Shown: one piece after another, positions 31,628 to 38,632 of the stretch
Layout: each line of letters opens with the position of its first letter
Numbering within the stretch: position 1 is the stretch's first letter
Origin: a virus
IMG/VR virus record: IMGVR_UViG_3300042934_000628
Coordinates: 1-45,546 of that record
DNA: 45,546 bases
Strand: one strand, 5' to 3'
Made by a program: the position numbers and the translations under genes
The notes under the pieces: generated by a model
The model's input: the letters and a program-made list of their open reading frames with translations, nothing else
What the model was told of the DNA's origin: nothing
Databases searched by the model: none

Positions 31628-31848
31628 TACCGCCCCTCCTTCTGGGGGTCGATGAGGTTGGCGGCATGGGTCATGCCCCTGGTCCAGGTGACGGCATCCC
31701 AGTTTGTGTCTCCGGTGTCGGCCGCAGCCCGGATCTTCCGGGCGTTCCGCCTGGAGGTCTCCGTCTGGATCTCCTTCAGGGCTTCGTTGCACAGACTCAG
31801 GAACTCGTCCGAGCCCTCCCAGTTCACGAGTTCCGCCCAGGCGCTCAT
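31627..31848 (-). CDS. Hypothetical helical protein (73 aa)
   Basis: 73 aa, MSAWAELVNWEGSDEFLSLC onward, amphipathic helices. Overlaps the upstream zinc-array gene by ATGA-type coupling (31845-31848) and shares a base with the downstream GTG. Function unknown. Confidence 0.7.
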   Translation of the reverse strand: MSAWAELVNWEGSDEFLSLCNEALKEIQTETSRRNARKIRAAADTGDTNWDAVTWTRGMTHAANLIDPQKEGR

Positions 31849-32921
31849 CGCTCCTCCACTGTCATGGGCTGGAAGGCCACCAGGCCGGCCACGGGGCCCA
31901 GCCCGTGGCGGATGACCAGGGCGCCGTCCACGGCCTGGAGACAGGCGTCTCCGGGCACGGCCACCTCGTACAGGTGGCCACCGACGGAGTACGTGGCGAC
32001 GTACGGCGCACGCCGCTCCGGCTGGGGCGGCAGCTCGAAGTCCGGCTCCGTCCGGTAGGCGACGCAGTCGCACTCGTCCATGAAGCACAGGCCCCCGTGG
32101 GGCTCGTGCTCCGGCACGATGTGCCCGCACACGCAGGGCGTGTACTCCGGCCCCTCCGGGGGCGGCAGTTCGAAGCATGCGCACTGCGGGCCGCCCCAGC
32201 GGCCGGGGCAAGTGTGCACCGTGTCGTCCTCCGGCGCCTCGGGGCATTCGGTCACGTAGTGACCGGTGCTCATCTCGCAGTCGCACTGCTTGCAGTGCCC
32301 GGACGAGCTGTGATCGCCCTGCTCGTGCTCGCACTCACAGAGGTGGTCGCAGGCGTCCTCGTCTGGAGGCGCCTCCTCTTCCTCCTCGGGCGTCAAGGGG
32401 GGCTCTTCAGGTGCCGTGAGCCTCCAGCGGAGGCACTTGCAGCCGCTCTTCTCGCAGGTGCCGAAGAGGGCGGGACTGTGCTGGCCTCGTGAGTGTCCGC
32501 ACACGCACTGCGGCGGACAGCCGCACCCTTCGCCCTCCGTGTGCCCGCAGCCCTCGCAGCGGGGCTCGGGGACCTCCTCCTCACGCGGCTTCCAGCCGCA
32601 CCGGCTGTGGTCGCAGATGAAGCCCTGGCAGCCGCACTGCACCCCCTTGCAGGCGTCCCGCTGGTCCTTGTGCAGCAGCTTCACGTGGCCACACGTACAT
32701 AGGAAGAAGTGGTTCTTCGGCGGCAAATCGCCGTCAGTCGATGAGGGCTCGGAGCCCTGCGACTTCGGGATGAAGCTGTGTCGAGACAGGATGCTCAGAG
32801 GCAGGTCAGCGCAGGCGAGGCAACCCGCCGCCTGATGGAAGCGGCGCTCGTGGCCGCACTTGCACTCCTCGTATGGACAGGGAGGGCAGTTCTCAGTCCT
32901 GGAGCAGTCGTCGCAGAGCAT
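31845..32921 (-). CDS. Tandem zinc-knuckle array protein (358 aa)
   Basis: Unusual protein made largely of five or six repeats of a CxCGH-xxxx-H-x(5-9)-C-xxx-C-x-C pattern, for example CKCGHERRFHQAAGCLAC, LCTCGHVKLLHKDQRDACK, CVCGHSRGQHSPALFGTCEK, CECEHEQGDHSSSGHCKQC and CVCGHIVPEHEPHGGLC. Single copies of this motif are familiar in actinophages, but an array is rarer. The C-terminal 60 residues are globular. ATG at 32921 has AAAGGTGGGG upstream. Likely zinc-dependent protein or nucleic-acid binder; this is inference. Confidence 0.85.
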   Translation of the reverse strand: MLCDDCSRTENCPPCPYEECKCGHERRFHQAAGCLACADLPLSILSRHSFIPKSQGSEPSSTDGDLPPKNHFFLCTCGHVKLLHKDQRDACKGVQCGCQGFICDHSRCGWKPREEEVPEPRCEGCGHTEGEGCGCPPQCVCGHSRGQHSPALFGTCEKSGCKCLRWRLTAPEEPPLTPEEEEEAPPDEDACDHLCECEHEQGDHSSSGHCKQCDCEMSTGHYVTECPEAPEDDTVHTCPGRWGGPQCACFELPPPEGPEYTPCVCGHIVPEHEPHGGLCFMDECDCVAYRTEPDFELPPQPERRAPYVATYSVGGHLYEVAVPGDACLQAVDGALVIRHGLGPVAGLVAFQPMTVEER

Positions 32922-33528
32922 CGGCCCCACCTTTCACGTAGAGAGAGTTGCAGTCGTCGCCGGGAGGCATGCGGATGGGACGGGCCCGGGTCTCCCGGGC
33001 CAGGAAGCTGGCGAACTTCGACCCGGCCTTGTCGCCGTCGCCGAAGGCGTAGATCACCTCGAAGTCCTCCAGACACCTGGAGAAGTGCTTCTGCCAGGCG
33101 TCCACGCCGGGGACGCCCACGGCGGGCAGGCCCGCCAGGGACAGGCTCATGGTGTCGATCTCGCCCTCTGCGACGCAGATGAAGGGCGAGTCCTTCTTGA
33201 GGTCCAGGACGTTGAAGAGGTTGGTCCCGGCGCCGTCGGCGCTCAGGTACTTCGGGTGCCCGTCGCACTCGTGCGACGCCAGGCAGCGGAAGCGGATGTT
33301 CACGACCCCGGCGGGGGTCAGGTACGGGATGGCCAGGCGGCCGGCGTACTGCTCGTGGCCGGCCAGCGGCCTACGAACGACGCCCAGGCGGTACGTAACG
33401 AGAGCGCTGGGCCCGAGCCCCCGGCTCGCCAGATACCCCTGGGCGCTGGTATCGCCCACGAGATCGTTCACGTACGTCGACACCGCTTGCTCGAAGAATC
33501 TCCTCTGCTCTTCGCTCAGCGTCTGCAC
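32893..33528 (-). CDS. Primase TOPRIM half (split DnaG-type)
   Basis: DNA-dependent RNA polymerase active site for primer synthesis. 211 aa. Toprim_N-like start (QAVSTYVNDLVGDTSAQGYL), TOPRIM motifs VAEGEIDTM (E121, E123) and AFGDGDKAGS (D164, D166). It lacks the zinc finger, which is on the preceding gene 33371-33781 in another frame, overlapping 158 nt. GTG start at 33528. No helicase-binding domain is seen. Confidence 0.9.
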   Translation of the reverse strand: MQTLSEEQRRFFEQAVSTYVNDLVGDTSAQGYLASRGLGPSALVTYRLGVVRRPLAGHEQYAGRLAIPYLTPAGVVNIRFRCLASHECDGHPKYLSADGAGTNLFNVLDLKKDSPFICVAEGEIDTMSLSLAGLPAVGVPGVDAWQKHFSRCLEDFEVIYAFGDGDKAGSKFASFLARETRARPIRMPPGDDCNSLYVKGGADALRRLLQD

Positions 33529-33781
33529 GATCGCATGACTCCATTAGTTGTACGAGCGTCACGGCGGTGCCCCCGGCACCGCACGCGAAGCAGTGGAAGA
33601 CGCCCTTCTCCACAGAGACGGACATGGACGCACGGCGCTCGCCGTGAATGGGGCAGCACACCTGCTCGTTGCCCCATCGGCCCTCGTTGAGGTCTACGCC
33701 GTAGTGGGCGAGGATCGGCTTCAGCGGTAGCCCTGCGTTCTCAGCAGGAAGGCGGCGAGCCGGAGATCCATACGCACCCAT
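33371..33781 (-). CDS. Primase CHC2 zinc-finger half
   Basis: 136 aa. CHC2 zinc site C43, H46, C64, C67 (CCPIHGE and FHCFACGAGG), the DnaG template-recognition domain. Residues after about 95 overlap the TOPRIM gene in a different frame and may be meaningless, so expression could be by independent translation or a +1 shift. ATG at 33781 with GGAGGACTGGCA upstream. It overlaps the 33721 gene end. Confidence 0.85.
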   Translation of the reverse strand: MGAYGSPARRLPAENAGLPLKPILAHYGVDLNEGRWGNEQVCCPIHGERRASMSVSVEKGVFHCFACGAGGTAVTLVQLMESCDRADAERRAEEILRASGVDVRERSRGRYQRPGVSGEPGARAQRSRYVPPGRRS

Positions 33782-34131
33782 TGCCAGTCCTCCACAGGCC
33801 CCCCGAAGACCGGGTACTCAGCACCGAGGAGGTTCCAGGGGATGTGCGCCTCCCAGCGCTCCACGGGCTTGTAGTCCACCCGGACGACGAGAAGGTACAT
33901 CCCGGCCCTGGCATGCGCCGCTTCCTTGACGGTCTCGGCCTTCCAGGCGCTGATCTTGTTGGACCGGTCGCCCTTGATCTCGATGCACAGGCCCTCGATG
34001 CCGGTGACGTCGCCCTGGTCCTCCACGCCCTTGAGCGCCCGGCGCTCGGCCCGGGGGAAGCCGTTCTCGATGAGGTAGCGGACGACCTTGGTCTCCGTGT
34101 CGGTGCCCCGCTGCTTGGACTTGGCGCTCAC
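33721..34131 (-). CDS. PD-(D/E)XK nuclease, Holliday-resolvase-like
   Basis: 136 aa. Nuclease motif GVEDQGDVTGIEGLCIEIKG gives D41, E51 and K53; an earlier E13 fits the Hjc/VRR-NUC pattern. Probably resolves branched recombination or packaging intermediates. GTG start at 34131 overlaps the previous stop (GTGA). Named as resolvase-like from motif spacing; other endonuclease roles are possible. Confidence 0.82.
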   Translation of the reverse strand: MSAKSKQRGTDTETKVVRYLIENGFPRAERRALKGVEDQGDVTGIEGLCIEIKGDRSNKISAWKAETVKEAAHARAGMYLLVVRVDYKPVERWEAHIPWNLLGAEYPVFGGPVEDWQWVRMDLRLAAFLLRTQGYR

Positions 34132-34340
34132 TCGTCCTCGCCTCGCTTCAGGCGGCGGCCCTCGTTCTCCTTGACCCACTTGAAGAACTCGTCCACCGCA
34201 TCCTGGTCCCTGAACTTCGCCAGGCTGTGGAACACCGAGCCGTTGACCGTGCAGAGCCATTTGCCCTTGCGGCCTGGCACCTCCGAGACGATCAGCTCCC
34301 GGCCCGGGAGCCCTTCGCGTCGCTCGTTGCTCACCAGCAC
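34128..34340 (-). CDS. Hypothetical protein (70 aa)
   Basis: MLVSNERREGLPGRELIVSE onward; small basic protein with a WLCTVNGSVFHSLAKF strand-helix pattern and charged C-terminal helix (FFKWVKENEGRRLKRGEDE). GTGA coupling to the nuclease gene. Function unknown; it may assist the nuclease or primase. Confidence 0.75.
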   Translation of the reverse strand: MLVSNERREGLPGRELIVSEVPGRKGKWLCTVNGSVFHSLAKFRDQDAVDEFFKWVKENEGRRLKRGEDE

Positions 34341-34561
34341 CCCCGGGCGTGCTTCAGGGCCGCCTCGAAGGCGGCCTCGTGCGTGTCCTCGGCGTAGCCC
34401 AGGGTGACGAGTCTGGCAAGTCCCATACGCTTGGGACAGTCGTGCCTCCAGCTCCAGGAGCCGTCACCCAGGCGGTAGACCGCGGCCTTCACCTTGACCG
34501 GCAGGGGCCAGTTCGGCGTGTACTCCGGGAGATCCCGGGACAGGTCGCTGTGATGGTCCAT
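34331..34561 (-). CDS. Hypothetical protein (76 aa)
   Basis: ATG at 34561 shares a base with the upstream stop (TGATG), so I preferred it to an ATG 9 nt earlier. A helical C-terminus (HEAAFEAALKHARGCW) follows a strand-rich part with KVKAAVYRLGDGSWSW. Function unknown. Confidence 0.75.
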   Translation of the reverse strand: MDHHSDLSRDLPEYTPNWPLPVKVKAAVYRLGDGSWSWRHDCPKRMGLARLVTLGYAEDTHEAAFEAALKHARGCW

Positions 34562-34758
34562 CACAGCCATCCCTTCCGAGCCCAGGGGCTCACCTCGTCG
34601 TCGTGCACACAGGCGGCCAGGAAGGCCGCCAGGTGCGTGACGGTGGCCGCGATGCGGCCGTGCGGAATGCAGAAGACCCCGAAGCCGCCGGGCTCGGGGT
34701 CGATGGTCACGATGTGACCGGGCAGGTCCGGTGCCTCCGGGCAGACCAGGTCACTCAT
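34561..34758 (-). CDS. Hypothetical protein (65 aa)
   Basis: 65 aa; MSDLVCPEAPDLPGHIVTID onward with GGFGVFCIPHGRIAATVTH. Possibly a small beta protein. Overlaps the upstream gene by 8 nt and shares a base with the downstream start. Function unknown. Confidence 0.75.
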   Translation of the reverse strand: MSDLVCPEAPDLPGHIVTIDPEPGGFGVFCIPHGRIAATVTHLAAFLAACVHDDEVSPWARKGWL

Positions 34759-35035
34759 CGGCGGACCGGTCGGGGTCCGGCATGTACCGGGCGTAGACGC
34801 GGTACTGGCCGTCGACCTTGCGGGCCACGGCCTCGAAGTCTCCGGCGGGTTCCCACGCCTTGCGCGTGCCCTTGCGGATGGCCCTGGCCATGCTGCTGGA
34901 ACTGCCGCTGTTGCGGCAGTCGGTGATCATGCCCCACTCGCCGGGCTTCTCGCGCAGCTTCTGCGCGGCCTCCATCTGGCTTCCCCGCGGCTTCTGGTGC
35001 GGAGCCGGCGGCTCCTCGAAGCGGAAGTCGCTCAT
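34751..35035 (-). CDS. Hypothetical protein (94 aa)
   Basis: Starts MSDFRFEEPPAPHQKPRGSQ; disordered N-terminus, then a helix (MEAAQKLREKPGEWGM) and a Ser-rich stretch. ATGA overlap with a 29-aa gene upstream. Function unknown. Confidence 0.75.
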   Translation of the reverse strand: MSDFRFEEPPAPHQKPRGSQMEAAQKLREKPGEWGMITDCRNSGSSSSMARAIRKGTRKAWEPAGDFEAVARKVDGQYRVYARYMPDPDRSADE

Positions 35036-35121
35036 GCCTGGAACTCCTTGATCTCGATACCCGCGGCGCGGGCCAGGTCCACCGTGTGCCGCGAGGGCTG
35101 CTCCTCGAACATGTCGGTCAT
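35032..35121 (-). CDS. Micro-protein (29 aa)
   Basis: 29 residues starting MTDMFEEQPSRHTVDLARAA. It is held between two ATGA overlaps (35118-35121 and 35032-35035), which argues for translation. The start lacks a strong ribosome binding site, consistent with coupling. Function unknown. Confidence 0.5.
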   Translation of the reverse strand: MTDMFEEQPSRHTVDLARAAGIEIKEFQA

Positions 35122-35327
35122 GCCGACCGCCGCCCCTCGCTCAGGTCGACGGCGGCCAGCAGCTCGCCGTAGTCCTTGGCCTGCTCACGCAGGGCCTTGA
35201 CCTTCTTGCCCAGGGCGATGGCCTTGGGCGTGGGCGGCAGCGTCCGCCACTCCTGCTCCAGGCGCTCCGCGCGCTCGGTCAGCTGCGCGTGCTTCAGGCG
35301 CAGCTCGGCGATGGTCAGGGCGTTCAC
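35118..35327 (-). CDS. Coiled-coil protein (69 aa)
   Basis: Almost entirely helical: TIAELRLKHAQLTERAERLE and KKVKALREQAKDYGELLAAV are heptad-like. GTG start overlaps the previous stop (GTGA). Probably an oligomerising partner; function unknown. Confidence 0.75.
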   Translation of the reverse strand: MNALTIAELRLKHAQLTERAERLEQEWRTLPPTPKAIALGKKVKALREQAKDYGELLAAVDLSEGRRSA

Positions 35328-35497
35328 TCGCCGTCCTCCAGCTCCACGTTGATCCAGGCCGTGCGCTGGCCCGTGTCGTACGTGACGGTCACGACGTCGG
35401 AGACGTCGATGTTGTCCTTGTCCAGCACCTTGATCTGGTCACGGTCGGCCGTGAGCGGCATCGTGTTCAGGAGGCGTCGCAGCTCTCCGACGGTCAT
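35324..35497 (-). CDS. Hypothetical protein (57 aa)
   Basis: MTVGELRRLLNTMPLTADRD onward; N-terminal helix and a beta-hairpin (VVTVTYDTGQRTAWINVELE). Missed by length cut-offs but flanked by GTGA coupling downstream. It lies after the helicase-like gene. Function unknown. Confidence 0.75.
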   Translation of the reverse strand: MTVGELRRLLNTMPLTADRDQIKVLDKDNIDVSDVVTVTYDTGQRTAWINVELEDGE

Positions 35498-35500
35498 TAG

Positions 35501-36331
35501 CTACCAGCCCTCTCCGTCTGGTTGAGCCCAGCTCGCGTAACCGTGCGGCTGGGATACGTAGTCGGAGACCAAGGAGGTCTCCGCATTCAGGTTCATGGGG
35601 AAGTGGTTCGACGCGTCGGCGTCGGACTTGGCGTGCCTGTTCTTCACGCACGCCACGTGCAGGTCCCCGGTGTTCGTCATCCCGCAGGTGATGATCAGCT
35701 CGGGGATGGCGTTGACCTTGCCGTGAATGTCCGCGCGCCGCGGACACGGCTTCTTGGTCTTCTCGCTGTCGGCGGCGTGGTGCACCAGGAGCAGGTGCGT
35801 GCCCGTCTCGCGGGCGATGACCTTCGCCTGGCGCATGAGGTCCCGCAGGGACCCCCATTCGTCTCCGGTGTCGTGGCCGACGTCCGAGGCGATGTCGATG
35901 ACCGTCTGGGCCGGGTACCGGCCCTCGGTCTCGTGGTACGCGTACAGCCCGTGCCAGATGTCGTCCAGCGTCGGGTCCGGACGGAAGTCCCAGCGGATGA
36001 AGTCGTACTGCGCGAGGATCTTCGCGCACTTGGCCGGCTCCGAGCGGAGCCACCCTTCAGTGACGGTCGTCGGGTGCCCCGACGCCTTGGCCAGGAGCCT
36101 GGAGGAGACCGTGTCCTGGTCGGAGTCCGTGGAGAACGCCAGCGTGCTGGCCCCCATGTTCACCACGGCGTTGAGCATGATGCGCGTCTTGTGGGAACCG
36201 GGGACTCCGGCGAGCATCGACACCGACGCCCGCCGGAACTTGATCCCCCGCGAGTCCCAAGACGCAAAAGCGGGCGGCAGCGGCTCCTTGCCGCTGGCCA
36301 CCCGCGTGACGGAACGCGAGAGCGTGAGCAT
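35501..36331 (-). CDS. DnaB/RecA-type ATPase, probable replicative helicase
   Basis: Single-domain ATPase of 276 aa. Walker A AGVPGSHKT (41-49, K48), Walker B-like TVIDIASD (143-150) and LLVHH (181-185), with an arginine-rich end. Matches the C-terminal motor of DnaB/RepA-like helicases without an N-terminal domain. Likely unwinds phage DNA together with the primase 32893-33781. Adjacent to a small membrane gene (36332-36475). Confidence 0.85.
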   Translation of the reverse strand: MLTLSRSVTRVASGKEPLPPAFASWDSRGIKFRRASVSMLAGVPGSHKTRIMLNAVVNMGASTLAFSTDSDQDTVSSRLLAKASGHPTTVTEGWLRSEPAKCAKILAQYDFIRWDFRPDPTLDDIWHGLYAYHETEGRYPAQTVIDIASDVGHDTGDEWGSLRDLMRQAKVIARETGTHLLLVHHAADSEKTKKPCPRRADIHGKVNAIPELIITCGMTNTGDLHVACVKNRHAKSDADASNHFPMNLNAETSLVSDYVSQPHGYASWAQPDGEGW

Positions 36332-36475
36332 CTACCATCCGGGTTGCGTCATGAGGTACAGCATCACCGCCCCGGCGATCAGGAAGAAGACGATCCAGAA
36401 GGGGGCCAGGTTGGCCCGCTGAAGCTCTTCCTGTCGCCTGCGGTCGTAGTCCGACAGGCGGTACCTCTGGTCCAT
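36332..36475 (-). CDS. Small membrane protein (47 aa)
   Basis: 47 aa with a charged N-terminal helix (DYDRRRQEELQRANLAP) and one transmembrane segment (FWIVFFLIAGAVMLYLM). ATG at 36475 has GGAGAGGGGACCCC upstream. TAG is directly followed by the helicase ATG. It could tether replication proteins to the membrane (inference). Confidence 0.75.
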   Translation of the reverse strand: MDQRYRLSDYDRRRQEELQRANLAPFWIVFFLIAGAVMLYLMTQPGW

Positions 36476-36493
36476 GGGGTCCCCTCTCCTCAA

Positions 36494-36512
36494 GGGCGCC
36501 AGTGTGGCGCCC
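36494..36512 (-). terminator. Hairpin between operon parts
   Basis: GGGCGCC (36494-36500) pairs with GGCGCCC (36506-36512), 5-nt loop, located after the 36541 stop on the minus strand. Weak terminator or attenuator. Confidence 0.65.
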
Positions 36513-36540
36513 CGAGGGAGGGCCGTGCAACGCCTTCAGG

Positions 36541-37209
36541 TCAGGCGGGGACCGGGTTGTAGTTCGCGAAGGACTGCGCCACGTCGCCGTGGATCCAGTA
36601 GTTCCCGCCGCCAGCCCATGCGACCTTGCCGCGCAGCTGGTCCTTGTACTGCTCGCGGAACGCCTTGAACTGGTCCTTCATCTGGAAGGGCACATCGATC
36701 TTGTAGACCTGCGGCCAGTCGGCCGGACGCGGCTTGGGCCCGCGGTTGCCCTGCTGCTGGCCACCGCCGAACCCGCCCGGGGCGGGCGCCGGGGGCATCG
36801 GCATGCCGGGGGCCGGCGGGCCCTGGTAGCCCGGGGCGCCGGGCACGGAGACGTTCGGCCCGAACGGGGGCGGGGTGGGCACCTGCGGCATGCCCTGCGG
36901 AGGCGCCGCGGGGGCTCCCTGCGGCACGGGCGTGGCACCCAGGCCGTTGCCCAGGGCGGCGCCGGCCTTGATGGCGGCCCAGGCCCGGCCGATGGCCGCG
37001 CCGGCCTCGCCGCTCTCCAGCTCCTCGAAGGCGGTACGGACCTCGTCCGCGGTGTTCGCGCGGACCACGAGCATCGGGCCCTGGCCGTTCATGGAGATGG
37101 TGAAGCGGTGGTTGTGCGGGTTGTCCGGGTACGACGGGTAGACCTCGCCCGGACCGCTCCACTCCTGCTCGTCCTCGGCGGGGGCCTGCTCGGGCATGGT
37201 GTCGGTCAT
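36541..37209 (-). CDS. Hypothetical replication-associated protein (222 aa)
   Basis: MTDTMPEQAPAEDEQEWSGP onward: acidic N-terminus, a strand-helix core (RFTISMNGQGPMLVVRANTA), a long Pro/Gly/Met-rich linker (residues about 100-160) and a C-terminal conserved block ending WIHGDVAQSFANYNPVPA. Located just upstream of the helicase. I do not recognise a family; an SSB-like or mediator role is only a guess. Confidence 0.75.
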   Translation of the reverse strand: MTDTMPEQAPAEDEQEWSGPGEVYPSYPDNPHNHRFTISMNGQGPMLVVRANTADEVRTAFEELESGEAGAAIGRAWAAIKAGAALGNGLGATPVPQGAPAAPPQGMPQVPTPPPFGPNVSVPGAPGYQGPPAPGMPMPPAPAPGGFGGGQQQGNRGPKPRPADWPQVYKIDVPFQMKDQFKAFREQYKDQLRGKVAWAGGGNYWIHGDVAQSFANYNPVPA

Positions 37210-37994
37210 GCTGCCTCTTTCATGAGGTTCAGAAGGTGTTCGTACGCGGCATACGCCTGCACAGGCATGGCGCCATTGCCGATCTTGTGGAGCTGGTCCT
37301 TGCGGTCCAGCCCAGGGACTCCGGTGACATGGCCGGGCCGCAGGCCCATAAGCCACTCAGCGAAGGGGGCCGCCAGCCGGCGGCCCCCGCGGGGGCCCAT
37401 CTCCGTCGGAGCCGGAGCGGCGTGCCCGCTCAGTCGCTCCCATCGCCGGATGGCGGGCAAATACTCGCCCCACCAGCCGGCAGGCGAGTAACGGCTGTCC
37501 GCAGGTTCATCCCGCCCTTGCGGTTCGGGCTTGTCCCCGGCCCTCCCGTCCCGTCCGACGCCGTCGGCGTGGGGAAGAAGGAAGGAGACTTCGTCGTCAA
37601 GGGTTGGTCCGTGCCCCCCCCCGCGACGCTTGTCTGGGTGCTGCGCCGAGCCGTTCGTCCCGAGCTGCGCCGTCGGTGTCTTCAGGAGAAGAACCACTTC
37701 GTTCAGCGGCCTGGCGTTGACTCCGTGCAGGTTTGAGGCCCCCGACCGCCAGTCCCGGGCGGTCGGCGTGGGGAACTGCGATGCCGAACCAGCGGTCTCG
37801 CTGGTGGGCGGCTCCCACTCCGGAAGCTCGAAGAGTCGTCCACCAGAGGTCATACCCGACCGCGGCCAGGTCTTCAGCGACGACGTCGAGTCCCCGCGAG
37901 CGGAGCGCCGCAACGTTCTCCAGGAACGCGTGACGAGGTCGTATATCGCGAACGGCCCGGCAGACGTCCTTCCAGACCTTCGACCACTCGCCAT
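37206..37994 (-). CDS. Overlapping methyltransferase-associated protein, target-recognition/C-terminal part (262 aa)
   Basis: Frame +1 relative to the methyltransferase catalytic part. It carries repeated PTP-containing blocks (FPTPTARDWRSG, LLKTPTAQLGTNGS) typical of phage cytosine methyltransferase C-termini, and methyltransferase motif IX-X-like sequences (WGEYLPAIRRWE, RLAAPFAEWLMGLRPGHVTG, KIGNGAMPVQAYAA). ATG at 37994 has an excellent AGGAGGGA 8 nt upstream, inside the other gene's motif IV coding sequence. It probably supplies the DNA-recognition half of a split enzyme. Stop overlaps 36541-37209 start (ATGA). Confidence 0.7.
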   Translation of the reverse strand: MASGRRSGRTSAGPFAIYDLVTRSWRTLRRSARGDSTSSLKTWPRSGMTSGGRLFELPEWEPPTSETAGSASQFPTPTARDWRSGASNLHGVNARPLNEVVLLLKTPTAQLGTNGSAQHPDKRRGGGHGPTLDDEVSFLLPHADGVGRDGRAGDKPEPQGRDEPADSRYSPAGWWGEYLPAIRRWERLSGHAAPAPTEMGPRGGRRLAAPFAEWLMGLRPGHVTGVPGLDRKDQLHKIGNGAMPVQAYAAYEHLLNLMKEAA

Positions 37995-38250
37995 TGATTC
38001 CGTCCCTCCTGCCGGCGTTGGACGTGTTGCGGCAGGGGAAGCCCGCCGCGATGGTGTCCACCCCGCCAGCCAGCTGCGTGAAGTCGTACGTCGTGATGTC
38101 GCCGATGTTCGGCACGTCGGGCCAATGGTGCTTGAGCACGAGAGAGGCCGCCGGGTCGCTCTCCGCGACATAGGCGACCTTGTCCCCCGTCAGGGCCTCC
38201 ACGGCCATGTCCAGGCCGCCGTACCCGCTACACAGGCTCAGGATTGGCAC
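37597..38250 (-). CDS. DNA (cytosine-5) methyltransferase catalytic part
   Basis: 217 aa. Motif I ILSLCSGYGGLD, motif IV GFPCRNTSNAG with catalytic C73, motif VI ENV (111-113), motif VIII QRDRWFGIA. Ends soon after, without a target-recognition domain or motifs IX-X; these are encoded in the overlapping gene 37206-37994. GTG at 38250 with AAGGGGGCGGG upstream. A G9 run lies at 37614-37622 (minus strand). Modifies cytosines, likely to evade host restriction. Known precedents for split or overlapping C5 methyltransferases exist (M.AquI, M.EcoHK31I). Confidence 0.85.
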   Translation of the reverse strand: MPILSLCSGYGGLDMAVEALTGDKVAYVAESDPAASLVLKHHWPDVPNIGDITTYDFTQLAGGVDTIAAGFPCRNTSNAGRRDGINGEWSKVWKDVCRAVRDIRPRHAFLENVAALRSRGLDVVAEDLAAVGYDLWWTTLRASGVGAAHQRDRWFGIAVPHADRPGLAVGGLKPARSQRQAAERSGSSPEDTDGAARDERLGAAPRQASRGGARTNP

Positions 38251-38363
38251 CCCGCCCCCTTGGGGGGGAGCCAGACGGGCCCCCGGTAGGCGTGCCCGGG
38301 GTAGCCGGAGGCGACCTTCTTCAGGTGCTGGTCGTACGTACGGCCGCCGCACTTACACGTCAT
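38238..38363 (-). CDS. Small Cys-containing protein (41 aa)
   Basis: Starts MTCKCGGRTYDQHLKKVASG. C3, C5 and C39 plus H may bind metal. ATG at 38363 has GAGGAGAGGGAAGACG upstream. Overlaps the methyltransferase by 13 nt. Function unknown. Confidence 0.7.
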   Translation of the reverse strand: MTCKCGGRTYDQHLKKVASGYPGHAYRGPVWLPPKGAGCQS

Positions 38364-38448
38364 CGTCTTCCCTCTCCTCGAATCGGATGCAGCCCGGGTA
38401 GTGGCCGCAGGCTTCGCAGCAGGTGCCGCAGTCACACGAGGGGGTCAC
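38353..38448 (-). CDS. Cys-rich micro-protein (31 aa)
   Basis: MTPSCDCGTCCEACGHYPGC: six Cys in 20 residues (CxCxxCCxxC...C), consistent with a compact zinc module, followed by an acidic tail. GTG start overlaps the end of the 38432 gene by 17 nt. Supported by composition; function unknown. Confidence 0.55.
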   Translation of the reverse strand: MTPSCDCGTCCEACGHYPGCIRFEEREDDDV

Positions 38449-38623
38449 GCCACCCCCTCGGCTTGCCCCAGCCGAACGGCTTCGGCAGCGCCGGCTGGTT
38501 CGACCAGTGCAGGACCCTGTCCATCTCGTGGCGGGGGAGATCGGCGATCTCGCCAGAGTCCATCTCCAGCGACTTCTTGACGACCTTGCTCATCTTGCGG
38601 TAACTCCGCTCGCGGTAGCTCAC
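38432..38623 (-). CDS. Hypothetical basic protein (63 aa)
   Basis: GTG start at 38623 with perfect AGGAGGACTGA upstream. Sequence MSYRERSYRKMSKVVKKSLE, then EIADLPRHEMDRVLHWSNQP and GWGKPRGWRDPLV. Unknown function; nucleic acid binding possible from charge. Confidence 0.75.
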   Translation of the reverse strand: MSYRERSYRKMSKVVKKSLEMDSGEIADLPRHEMDRVLHWSNQPALPKPFGWGKPRGWRDPLV

Positions 38624-38632
38624 TCAGTCCTC

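Noticed and set aside
31845-34260. Long upstream extensions of several minus-strand genes
   Set aside because: Extensions run into neighbouring genes in other frames and lack ribosome binding sites; shorter coupled starts fit better.
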